In this document: positions 35,901-46,303 of the stretch, in pieces
Position numbering within the stretch: position 1 is the stretch's first letter
Layout: the number at the start of each line of letters is the position of its first letter
Origin: Fragilaria crotonensis
Lineage: Eukaryota; Bacillariophyta; Fragilariophyceae; Fragilariales; Fragilariaceae
NCBI GenBank assembly: GCA_022925895.1
Contig: JAKSYS010000060.1
Coordinates: forward strand, 62,001 to 126,000
Direction of reading: 5' to 3'
DNA length: 64,000 nt
The notes under the pieces: generated by a model
The model's database searches: none
Told to the model about the DNA's origin: nothing
Seen by the model: the letters and a program-made list of their open reading frames with translations, nothing else
Made by a program: the position numbers and the translations under genes

Positions 35901-36393
35901 TCGAGTTGATGTCCACCACGACGCAAGTGTGGTCGGCTACCGTAGTGGTAGGTGCCAAGACCACCTGCAAGACCTTGCGGACCAAAATTTCCTTCTTGCG
36001 CTGAATTTTGCGAGCGGGATCAAGAGGAGACATTGGTTTTTTAGGTTTCTTCGGTTGGGGTTGTTGATCTCCTGATTGGGAGGGTTGCTTCTTCTCAGAA
36101 GTTGTTGCGGTTGGCAATACCTTGGCAGCAGGTTTACGGTCGTCTTCAACGTCCATGGCTATTGGTGGGTCTGAATGTTCGGCAGGAGTGGAGGGGGTAT
36201 CGACTTGCATTGCACTCGGAGTATCAGGAGTTGCATTCGTTTGTCCCATGATTCTTGCCAAGCGACGAGCTCGGATTTCTTGTTCGGTCAATGCAGGCGA
36301 AGGTCCGTCGCCATTCGTGGTACTCTCTTCATTGCTATTCGTTCCTGTAGAGCGAAGGGCCCAACTGGCCAGGTCAGGGAGGAAGCCACTCAT
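32961..36393 (-). CDS. UBE4: ubiquitin conjugation factor E4 (U-box ligase, UFD2/UBE4)
   Basis: Two exons: 36393-33580 and 33479-32961, with a 100-bp intron (AAG|GTATGTCG...CTCAG|GTC), phase 0, giving 1,110 residues, typical of the family. The start is [14 protein letters not shown]. An N-terminal low-complexity region is followed by the large helical UFD2 core. The U-box is at the C-terminus: [14 protein letters not shown], then [12 protein letters not shown] and DPFNRKYL. E4 enzymes extend ubiquitin chains on substrates already carrying ubiquitin and work with CDC48/p97 in protein quality control. The splice lies shortly before the U-box, as [12 protein letters not shown] follows the junction in frame. 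Confidence 0.93.
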
Positions 36394-37074
36394 TCTGATA
36401 TTGTGCAAAGTCTACACAATGAGTATTGAATGAGAGATGTTTACACGTAGCGAAAGCCTTCAGCTCTCAGCTCTTAAGAATGCAGGACGCGACGACACGA
36501 CTGATCCTCGGCTTGGAAGGCCAACGAAGAATCCACAAGTCCCATTCCTCAGGTCTCAACTATATACCGGTATGCATGTACTGAACGAACCAGTCCACCA
36601 GTAATAGTGCCGGTACCCGGAGCAGTATGCTACTCCAGTACTCGGAGTACTATACTGTACCACCAGTGTTTGATATCTATGGTTGGTATCATACTATGTC
36701 TGATGGATACTTTCTGGATTCTGAAGAGAAATCGATGGGAGCGTTTTAGTACTCGTATCTGCTACTCCGAGTAGATGGTACAAGTATGTACTGTAGACTC
36801 TGTGAGTGTCATGTGAGATTTTGAGTAAATGCGTTTTACAACTTCTTATGATTTTAACGTCTAAAAACGTCAAGAGGATCCCGTTTGGCTCCAGTTTATC
36901 TCGGCACCTGTGCATATGAAACAGGAACATCGAACAACATCTCTGTAATCAATAACGTCAACAGCACACACACAGATCGATCCTTTCCACATCTGAGTTC
37001 ATTCATCATTCGTTCCTTTATCCAAGTGAAAGCAATCCACCGAGAATTCTTTCGAAGCAACGCTTAGAACTGAC
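36394..37074. other. intergenic between divergent UBE4 and TULIP/PqiA genes
   Basis: The two genes diverge, so this 680-bp stretch should hold both promoters. It contains palindromic clusters such as TACTCCAGTACTCGGAGTA at 36633-36651. Confidence 0.5.
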
Positions 37075-40000
37075 ATGATGAAGCCAGTATTGCTTTTGAG
37101 CCTCCTGGCTGCCGCTTTTCACGCAACATCAGGACAAGAACACCCGAGTTCTACCAGTCGCTATGATCCCCTCGTGAACTGGCTCTCAAACTTGTCCGTT
37201 GCTATCCCAGATCAGCATTTTAAGGAGTCAGTTTTCAGTCTCGCCATTCGAGACATGACATGTTCAAAGTTTGCTGTTGAAACCATCAATTCGACCTATA
37301 CACCGTCATCCAGTGTTGAATCGGAGAATCCCAGCCTGGACTTGGCAGTAGCAGGGATTTCTGCTACATGTCAAGGTACATACCACACGACAGGTCTCTC
37401 TGGACAAGTTTCAGCCACTGTAGCTTCGTCTTCTTCCGAAAATCCTCTGCAATTGAGTCTTGTGTTCCAATCCAATACAACAAGCTCCGGCGTTCGCATG
37501 GCCACCAGCGTCTCGACACAACTGTGCGAAACGAATCTAAACGTTGCAGAGCTTCATTTTACTGGATCGATATCCGCCAAATTGATCAATCTCTTTCGAA
37601 GTGAAATTCGGGGCTATGTGTCAAAGGCACTCTCGACGGAACTGTGTCCCGTGTTGGACGATACCATCGACACACAACTGACCAACGTATTGCAAACAGC
37701 TGATCGCTACATGATGGGATTGATTCCGAACGAAACGAAAACACCACTTCATCGTAAGAAAGCTTCACCTGCCTGGAACTGGAATCGTGATGCACCCTTG
37801 GTACCCGCGATGCTGCGACTGCTGAATCGTGCCATCCTTGAACCATTTCTAAACGAAGGCATTGTCTTGAAGATATTGGAAGCCGTCTTAGGGCATGACG
37901 TCGATGATAACTGTGGTTATTTCTTCCGGGGTTGGAATGGTCTACTGGAGGAATTGACGAAGGGTGCAATTGAGTTTCAAGTTCCCAACCTTGCCTGGCT
38001 TCGTAACATTTCCATTATCATTCCGAACTATGCCAGCATCTCGTTACTTCCTAAACATGTGCGCATTTCAGGAATCGACAAGCTCGATCAACTCCAATTT
38101 CTGTTCCCTATGAATAATACCAACTTGTTCGGGACAAAATTGGTAGTACCTTACGGCATGGATGTGTCGTTGGAAATGGATATTGCAGTGTCGGAAACAA
38201 CAGGGGGTACCTTTCAAGGCGATGACTTGCTGGAATCCTTTCAAGTGTCCATCAATACTTCGTCTTTGGACTTCAAGAGCTCCTTGTCACTGGATTTGAA
38301 TTCAACTCGCATGAGGACCACTACCATGAAGCATGTGCTCTCCGCTGTAACACGTGACACTCCAACCGACCTAGGGTGCTCCTTGTCTCCCATTGGAACC
38401 TTTGTAATTGATTCCCTTGTTGCCAACGTTGAAATTCAGTCGATTTCGTTTCTCCCCAAAAACGCAAATGCCAGTCTCGAACACGACATGGATACCATGA
38501 TCAATAACTTTCTTGCACTCTTCTTGACCGAGTATGATGACCTTGTCACGTTGGCCTTCGCGGGTCTGTTGAATGGCCCAGCCAAACACCTCGCGGAAAC
38601 GGCTTCGAACAGTTGGATGCAAAACCTGATTCAAGCGTTGCTGCCGAATGGTGCTGATTCTAGTTGCCGAGCGTCTGGGGTGGTCAATGCGACGGCACCT
38701 GATTTTTTCAACTTTTCGTCTCAAGCCACGTTTTTGAAACGTTTCAATGACTTTCTCAACGACAGTCGCGACCCAATGAATGAATACTTGGAATGTGTTA
38801 CCGACGTTGTAACGACCCACATTCAAAGTGCTTCACCAACCGTAGAATTCGGAGGCGCGACGCTGCAGCTTCAGAACCTGGCGATTGATAGTGTCGGCAG
38901 TATCGAAGGTATCGGTAAGGCGCAGTTTGCAAGTCCTGCGTCGTTCGCTCTGTGATGTTTGTCGTGTGACTAACTAACCCACACCCTTATCCCGCATAGA
39001 ATTGCTGTCTCCAGAAGCTGATGGATATCACTTGTCTAATAGTCTACAGTATGGTTTCTGCAGAGGCAACGAGACTGACAATCAAAATGTGACTTGTTCA
39101 GGACCTATATTGTCGGCCACCGCACTGATGTCCATACCTTCCATGAACGTGAACGGGGCAGCGAACTTTACTGCAGCCTTGGGGTCCATTCAGGAGTCAG
39201 TATCGGCACTCTTACTATACGACTTGAACCAGCTGAAGAACCTTTCCTTGTTAGAGCTTCTATCGTGCCAGAATTGTTTGGCTCAGCCAGCCCTCGAAGC
39301 AGTTCTGTACGCAGCTCCCCAAGTGATCGACCACATCTCTTTGGGGATCGAAGCAGAGATGAAAGGCTACACTGCCGAACCAATGTACTTCCGACTTGAT
39401 TCGGCGTCGTACGAAGCAGCGACCTCCGCAATAGAGTCAGCCATTTCATGGTTCCAGATGAGTGTTGTAGAGGTTATCAACCAAACAGTCTCACAACTTA
39501 TCAAGACTGCGCAGGCAAGTTGCCACGTGCTACATGATGATCATGAAAAGAAAGGCTTGACAGCAATCCTCTCTGTCATCGTCTTTTTGCTGCCATTGTA
39601 TATTCTCTCGCACATCGCCTACCTCGCGTTTTGCCAAGGAAGCGGTCCGGGTAGTACCGACGAAGACGAGCCTATTTTTGAATTGGAAGACAGGGTTAAT
39701 CGGAGTGAAGCAGGCGCCATCGATGTTCTCTTGGAGAAGAATGCCTCCCTCATGACAAATGATTTAGCTCCCAATGGTTTTCGGCATGTTTTCCCGGTAC
39801 TTCTCATAGCAACAATGGCGTTGCTGGCGGTCAGCAATCTCAGTGTTGGTGCAACTGTTGACTTATCGGTGACAGTCAATAACGTACCCAGTGTGATTCG
39901 TTTGCCATCTCTGTTTGCCTTCAGCCTAGGAAATACAATTCACGAGATGTACCAGGCTGGAATCTATGTACTTCTTTTCATTGTGGTTATCTTCAGTGGT

Positions 40001-41167
40001 GCCTGGCCATACTTGAAGTTGCTCATGATGCTTTGGGCCTGGGTCGCCCCTGAGTCTATGTTTAGTCTCAAGAAGCGTGGCAAACTTCTCTTCTCTCTGG
40101 ATGCACTCAGCAAGTTTTCGCTTGTGGACACATTTGTCTTGGTAATTATGATGGTTTCGTTCCGATTCCATCTCGCGTTTGGCAGCTATGCCGTCGTTGA
40201 TGTCTTCGTCAACCCACACTTCGGATTCTATGGATTTCTCATTGCCACGACAATCTCACTTCTCGCTGGACACGTCGAGCTACACTTTCATCGACGTTGT
40301 GCGAAACCAGAGACTATGTTCGCCGACAATACGCGCTCATCGCTCTTTTCGTACCACTACCCGTACGATGGGAGAAAGTACAATTTGTCGGGGTTGTTGA
40401 AGGCAGGTCTCGTTGTGTGTATGACTGCCACCTTCGCCCTCCTAACGATCGGCAGCCTAAGGAAGAGTTTCACTTTTGAGTTCGGAGGACTGGCTGGAAA
40501 ACTCCTCGGAGAAAACAGCACGAAATCATACTCGTTGATATCCATCGGGACTTCCATTTCAGGGAGTGTGGAAGACTCAGATGGTCCAGGGATTATGTTC
40601 CTCCAAGTGGTTTATTTTTTCTACGCTTGCATCATGCCGTGTGTATGCTTGCTAGCGTTGTCGATTCTAATGGTCGTCCCCATGGACTGTGCACAACAAG
40701 AACTCTGGTTGACGGTGGCAGAAGTGGGCAATGCTTGGTCTGCATTGGAGGTGTTCGTCATGTCTATCGTTGCTGCTGTGTTTGAGATATCGACATTCGC
40801 ATCATTCATCGTTGGTCATAAGTGTGACATTCTCAACCAGATATTACACGACCAATTCGATGACCAATTTGACGGGGACGATGTTTGTTATTCTCTGAAT
40901 GCCAGCGCCTCGTCAAATATGTGGCTTCTTGTGTTGGGAGTCGTTTTGAATTCCGCCCTCGTATCGACCCTGCTGAGGATGGCTCAAACTGTGGTGGAGG
41001 CACGTTCCCACTCGAGGGATGACGCGTCCTGCGTGTTGCACCTGATAGCGACGACTTCGTTGAGCAAATGGTTGCTTGAGCGCATTGCGGAAGACCCACT
41101 GACTGTTCCGTTGCTAAGCGACTCCCAAGAAGCTGTGCAGTCAGAACTCGACGACGGAGGGCTGTGA
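37075..41167 (+). CDS. TULIP (LBP/BPI-like) domain fused to PqiA-like multipass membrane domain
   Basis: Two exons: 37075-38914 and 39000-41167, with an 85-bp intron (G|GTAAGG...GCATAG|AA), giving 1,335 residues. A signal peptide occupies residues 1-20 (MMKPVLLLSLLAAAFHATSG). The first 800 residues look extracytoplasmic, with many N-glycosylation sequons and the BPI/LBP-like pattern, including ELCPVLDDTID. The C-terminal half has about nine membrane helices. It carries PqiA-like blocks, notably WPYLKLLMMLWAWVAP and LDALSKFSLVDTFVLV, which match the motif of paraquat-inducible protein A. PqiA and TULIP proteins both serve lipid traffic between membranes, so a lipid-transfer role is a reasonable inference. 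This combined architecture is, to my knowledge, found in oomycetes and diatoms. Confidence 0.85.
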
Positions 41168-41456
41168 ACTGTTCTAATGCAGCAGTATGAGTGTGATGTA
41201 TAAGCGACTCGCCCTCTTGGACGATTCGCTCACCTCATTTGCTTGCTGCAGTGAATCGACAACTCGGTGATGACGCCGCTAACTGTGCGGGCCTTCCCAA
41301 ACTGTGAGACTCCTGCAACGACGACTACGTTGCAAGTTGCACGTGCGTCCTCAGACGATTGACGCCTACTTAATAATTCCCGTGATTTAAGAAGCAGACG
41401 GAAGGATGTGGATTTCTTACGACGTATTTTTTAACGATTGTGTCATGTTATCTGTT
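41168..41456. other. short convergent intergenic region
   Basis: The TULIP/PqiA gene and protease 2 converge here; only 3' flanks are expected and nothing else is seen. Confidence 0.5.
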
Positions 41457-44153
41457 CTAATGTCCTTGAGTGGCAGGATAGAAGTAATCACAGGTGTTAC
41501 ATGTTTTCTTGCACGATGCCGCGACGTCAATGAACTTGCACAGATAGCCGAACAAAGGGTTCTCGCTGAGCCAAACACAATCTTTGCGACCAATGAGTTC
41601 ATCGATGAATAAGGTATCGTCGTTCGAATCTGCACATGCGTTGGAAGTCGGTGCGACACTGGAAGTCGTTGGAGTGGGAGTCGGCGCTGGAGCCGTGAGA
41701 GCTGGTTGTGGTGTAATCACGGACACTGGAGCATTGGATTCAGCGACTGGCTCACGAGTCAGGGGCGTTGGCTCCGCGACAGGCGCAGTGGAAGGCTTGA
41801 CTAAGGTCATTGATGGTGCATCAGAACCCACATCAACTGGCGGAGACGTCGCAGGAGCACCAGAATCCACCTGAACAGGTGAATCTGAGGAGTATTTCGG
41901 TTGTGTCACCGACACTGGAACTACTGGTGGCCACGTTAAGGGTGTCGGAGGCTCTACCGGTGGCACAACGGGCGCATCAGAACCGGCCACAAGAGCGGAG
42001 CAGTTACAGTTACAGTTACAGGAGCATCGGAACCCACATGAACAGGCGCATCTGTTGAGGTCGTTGGTTGATTGGTGGACGGTGCGGCGACTGGCTCCGA
42101 CGTTGAGGCTGTCGGAGGTTCGACCGGTGGCACAACGGGCGCATCAGAACCGGCCACAACAGGCGGAGCAGTTACAGTTACAGGAGCATCGGAACCCACA
42201 TGAACAGGCGCATCTGTTGAGCATGTCGGTTGTGTCACGGACACTGGAGCTACTGGTTCCCACGTTAAGGGTGTTGGAGGCTCCACCGGTGGCACAACGG
42301 GCGCATCAGAACCGGCCGCAACAGGCGGAGCAGTTACAGGAGCGTCGGAACCCACATGAACAGGCGCATCTGTTGAGCATGTCGGTTGTGTCACGGACAC
42401 TGGAGCTACTGGTTCCCACGTTAAGGGTGTTGGAGGCTCCACCGGTGGCACAACGGGCGCATCAGAACCGGCCACAACAGGCGGAGCAGTTACAGTTACA
42501 GGAGCATCGGAACCCACATGAACAGGCGCATCTGTTGAGCATGTTGGTTGTGTCACGGACACTGGTGCGACTGGTTCCCATGTTAAGGGTGTTGGAGGCT
42601 CCACCGGTGGCACAACGGGCGCATCAGAACCGGCCACGACAGGCGCAGTCGTTACAGGAGCATTGGAACCCACATGATCAGGCGTACCTGTTGAGGTCGT
42701 TGGTTGATTGGTGGACGGTGCAGCGACTGGGTCCGACGTTATGGATGTCGGAGGTTCTACCGGTGGCACAACGGGTGCATCAGAACCGACCACAACTGGC
42801 GAAGCAGTTACAGGAGCGTCAGAATCCACGTGAACAGGTGAAGCTGTGGAACATTTGGGTTTGACATCGGATACGGGAGCGATTGTTTGTCGTGGCAAGG
42901 GTGTAATTGGTTCTACCGGTGCATCAACGGGCACAGTGGATGGTGGCGTAGTAGTCAGGGAACCACCTCCACTACCAGCGGCGGGAACAGCAGAAGCAAC
43001 TTGACTTGCTTCATTACAAAAGTCTGGAGGGTTGCTGTTGTTATCGCATAGCTGCTGCTTGATCCAATCGATTATGGGAACAGCATCGGGAGGCGTGGAA
43101 ATTCGACTGTCGATAGGACTTGGAACGATGCCAGGTTGATCGTCGGCACAGTAGTCTGGAGGGTTGCTCGAAAGATCGCAAATTTGTTCTTTGATCCAGT
43201 CGATTTCACCGGAAACGCGGCTGTACACTCCGGGCGTGTCTGGCCTTGCGCATCCGTCGCCCCAACTCACGATGCCAACCAGAGTGAAGGTCTCCCCATC
43301 GGCGATGACAAGTGGCCCACCAGAATCACCTTGACAGCTGTCCTTGGCCCCTGCACCGACTCCAGCACACATCATGATGTCGCCATTGATGCGACCGGGA
43401 TAGTTGCTTTCACACGTTGCAGTTGGGATATAGCCGAGGTCAACCTCCTGCAAGATAAAGGACCCAGCGCCATCCTCTGACGTATCCCCGTACCCCACGA
43501 CCGTCAGTGTCTGTCCGTCTGTGGGAGACTCATTGCTCTCGTTGAGTACGGCTGGCTTTGTTGTCCACCCGGGCATGCAACTTCATGACGAGGTAGTCGT
43601 ACGCAAAGTCGGCTTCGGGGCGTGGGTCGTATAGTGGATGGGGTCTTCGTTCCGTGATTGTCCTCTCATAACCACGCCCTCCATCAATGCCGATACCAAG
43701 TTTACGAGACGACCCGACGTAGACGGTGTTCGAAACAATCACATCACTATGAGCTGCGGATACGATGATATCTGAGCAGGACGGAATATTCATCATTCGC
43801 AGCGAAGGTTGATAGGTTTGGGAAGGTTAGTATTGACGCGAAGGTTAGAGCAGACTCGTTTGAGTGAAACTCACCATCGTGGACCAGGGCTGCACCGCAT
43901 GCATCCCATTCAACAAAAAACGGATACTCTCCAATGCCGGCATCGTCTCCTCCAACAATGCGAGAATTTCCTGTAGCATTGTCATTGCCGTGTCCGCCTA
44001 GATTGAATGAAAGACATGTCAGTGCCAAGAAACAAATGGTTGAGCGCTTTGGTTTGCAAACTTATCAAGCGTCTCACCGTGATTGGTGCCACGAAGCCTA
44101 GATGCCCCCACAGATGTGATAAGGGCCCACCATGATGCATAGATAAACTTCAT
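41457..44153 (-). pseudogene. trypsin-like serine protease with long Pro-rich repeat linker; two frameshifts
   Basis: Exon 1 44153-44078 encodes a signal peptide (MKFIYASWWALITSVGAS); exon 2 43997-43875 has RIVGG and a truncated strand; exon 3 starts at 43771 and reads to the end. Introns are 80 and 103 bp with GTGAGA/GTGAGT donors. Catalytic residues: His (VSAAHSD), Asp (FAYDYLVMKL) and Ser (KDSCQGDSGGP). After the protease come two DWIKxQxCDxxSNPPD(Y/F)C-type blocks, a Pro/Val/Ser repeat linker, and a six-cysteine ShK-like tail ending KKTCNTC. Two frameshifts break it: one extra base near 43557 (A-run) and one lost base near 41993 in the last repeat. Each side reads cleanly in its own frame, so sequencing error is possible. 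As read, the protein is truncated. Confidence 0.75.
41980..42800 (-). repeat. tandem coding repeats of about 160 bp (Pro/Val-rich linker)
   Basis: About five imperfect copies. A unit includes GSDAPVVPPVEPP, a TPLTWEPVAPVSVTQ or STSEPVAAPSTNQ variant, and TDAPVHVGSDAPVTV. Copies differ by short in-frame deletions of GTTACA units. The last copy (near 41993) lost one base and shifts the frame. Confidence 0.85.
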
Positions 44154-44351
44154 TTCCGATGTCGGGATTGCTTTCTTTCAGAAACCGAAATTGTTGTGCT
44201 CGTATCGATTTATGAACGAAAGGATGATATTCCCAGTTTGATGGACAGCGAATCGGCAGTCGGCCTTGGGATACTAGTCGTACATTTGATCAAGGATGTG
44301 GGACTCAAAAGGTCCGCGTCTTCTATCCTGGCTGGGACTCACCTCTCGTTA

Positions 44352-44544
44352 GCGGGATGCGGAACCTTTCCCGCCTCAGCGGCTGCTCCATCGTACGGTC
44401 TAGTGGTTGTACCGGTAGGGTGCTACCGTCGTCGTAGCTACTGTTTTGGTCGAGGATGGTGGTTATGGCAACTTACTAAGGGGCCTTTCCTTCCAATCCT
44501 CGACGAGCGGTAGCGCTGCTTTGCAGTGCCTACCGCATGATCGG
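44352..44544 (-). repeat. split direct repeat B2, 193 bp
   Basis: Matches 44863-45055 over its whole length. It is the 3' terminus of the retroelement and abuts host DNA at 44351. Confidence 0.93.
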
Positions 44545-44558
44545 AGTGGGCGGGTGGG

Positions 44559-44863
44559 TTTAAAACTAAGCGAGCTATCGATAGCTCCACCGCACTACTC
44601 GTGGCAACCTTGGACCAGGTTCCGCGAGTCTCGTGTGGCGTTCCTTGCTGCTGCGCCGACGTTCGACGCCGAGATTCAGCAACAATGAGAACGATGCTTG
44701 CTAGCTCCTGTTCAATTACCTAGTAGTATTCTGGGTACTCGGTCCCTCGTAGTACGTCCACTCTAGTATTGCATTCTAGTCACGAATGCGCCGAAGAATC
44801 CAACAACGTAGGATTCGTGACGTATGTGCTGCAGACCTTCCGTTTTTTCACTGCCGCTGACGG
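44559..44863 (-). repeat. split direct repeat A2, 305 bp
   Basis: Matches 50565-50869 over its whole length, starting TTTAAAACTAAGCG. Between B2 and A2 are 14 bases of GC-rich spacer (44545-44558). Confidence 0.93.
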
Positions 44864-45055
44864 CGGGATGCGGAACCTTTCCCGCCTCAGCGGCTGCTCC
44901 ATCGTACGGTCTAGTGGTTGTACCGGTAGGGTGCTACCGTCGTCGTAGCTACTGTTTTGGTCGAGGATGGTGGTTATGGCAACTTACTAAGGGGCCTTTC
45001 CTTCCAATCCTCGACGAGCGGTAGCGCTGCTTTGCAGTGCCTACCGCATGATCGG
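44863..45055 (-). repeat. split direct repeat B1, 193 bp
   Basis: Second copy of the B repeat, next to the 3' end of the recombinase gene; it shares a single G with the end of A2. Confidence 0.93.
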
Positions 45056-45115
45056 CCCAGGGGCCATAGGCAGAAAGGGTGGGAGCCAACGGCGGGTGGG
45101 AAAGAAGAAAGGCGG

Positions 45116-46303
45116 TCAACCGGGGGTGAGGCGGAAGGAGCCGCCCTGCAACATGGCGGCGGAAAGGCCGGTCATGACCGGTTGCGCCTGAACGTGGAGA
45201 TATCTGTACATTTCGTCGGAACGCCAGCGGCCAACCATGCGGATGCGGTCGCTGTCCACGCCGGCGCACAACAACGCCATCGCACCGCCGGCGCGAGTCG
45301 AACGCACCGAGACATCGGCAGGGGTGTAGGCGGGATCGGGATGCAGGTGGAGGACCGAACGAATACGTGAGGTGATGTCGGAGGGCGAAATGTACTGAAA
45401 GGAGGCCTGAGGGGAAGACTTGACCGCATTGAGTGGAGTGTCGGTGGTGGCGCCTTGCGCACGCAAGGCAAGGATGCGGGCTGCAAGGGCCGTTACGGGG
45501 CATAAAGATGGGTGCCCCGACCGCCCGTGACCGATGCGTTCATTTCGGACGCCGTTCTTCTGTTGCGTGAAGGTGAGAGTCGCGAACGTAGCGGCGCGCA
45601 GGTCAGCAGCCGGACATGCAAGGTGGTCAAGGGCTCGCGAGCCAATCCACAACTGGACGTCGCCCATACGGAAGAGATGGGTGCTCGAAGGCGGGCCTAA
45701 GTATTCGCCGGGACGTAAAAGAAAGTAGAAACCAACGATGAGGCAGTGGGCTGTCGCAAGGGCGATGGGGGTGGCTTCGCCTTGGGCCAATGCCCAGACG
45801 TGGGCTACCACTCCAAGCGGGAGAGGCTTTACACGCGATGGAGGAGCGTCGGCGCGTTGCCATGCTTGCAAGAGGGAGGTGAGCCGGAAGTCGACCGTAC
45901 CGTGAGCGGTTAGACGAGGGTCCGGGGCCCCCAGCCGGGCGTGCGCCTGGCCCACCGCTCGTAGGGCATCCTCCACCGTGCGAGCTCGGACGGGCCGACG
46001 TCCGGGCGCAATGGTTCCGGTGCGATAGCGGTGGGCGAAGAGTTGCAGAAGAGGGACGGAGTCTGCATTGGTAGTGCGGAGGGGATCGACGCCCAAGCTG
46101 GCACAGAAGGTCGACCAGAGCTGCCACGCGGTGGCAGCAGAGGCGTGTCGTTGACGAGAGACTCGAGTGGCACACGTTTGTTGGATAGCGCTCCAATCAA
46201 GGTAGCATTGGTGGCGGGTGCCAGGGTCAGCATCCGCCAAGAGGTCGTCTGTGGGTACAGTGTGTCGAATTGGGTGAGTAAAGCGGAATCGGACAGGTCC
46301 CAA
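45116..46303 (-). CDS. tyrosine recombinase of the retroelement
   Basis: About 395 residues. The C-terminal catalytic domain has the first Arg region LLRPGEYLG, a central block FTQQKNGVRNERIGHG, then RSTRAGGAMALLCAG with the second catalytic Arg, GRWRSDEMYRYL (H/W-type residue and nucleophile Tyr region). The order matches DIRS-type recombinases. The frame opens just after a TAG and has only TTG (46303), with no ATG before the conserved N-terminal core. It overlaps the reverse-transcriptase frame by 394 bp, in the -1 frame relative to it. Expression by frameshifting, non-ATG initiation or splicing is possible; none is proven. It catalyses integration of the circular DNA intermediate. Confidence 0.88.
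   Translation of the reverse strand: MGPVRFRFTHPIRHTVPTDDLLADADPGTRHQCYLDWSAIQQTCATRVSRQRHASAATAWQLWSTFCASLGVDPLRTTNADSVPLLQLFAHRYRTGTIAPGRRPVRARTVEDALRAVGQAHARLGAPDPRLTAHGTVDFRLTSLLQAWQRADAPPSRVKPLPLGVVAHVWALAQGEATPIALATAHCLIVGFYFLLRPGEYLGPPSSTHLFRMGDVQLWIGSRALDHLACPAADLRAATFATLTFTQQKNGVRNERIGHGRSGHPSLCPVTALAARILALRAQGATTDTPLNAVKSSPQASFQYISPSDITSRIRSVLHLHPDPAYTPADVSVRSTRAGGAMALLCAGVDSDRIRMVGRWRSDEMYRYLHVQAQPVMTGLSAAMLQGGSFRLTPG

Noticed and set aside
35425-36075. Plus-strand 216-codon frame
   Set aside because: Antisense to UBE4, which has a strong domain match.
42055-42864. Plus-strand 269-codon frame with Gln/His/Pro repeats
   Set aside because: It is an antisense reading of the Pro/Val-rich linker repeats of protease 2.
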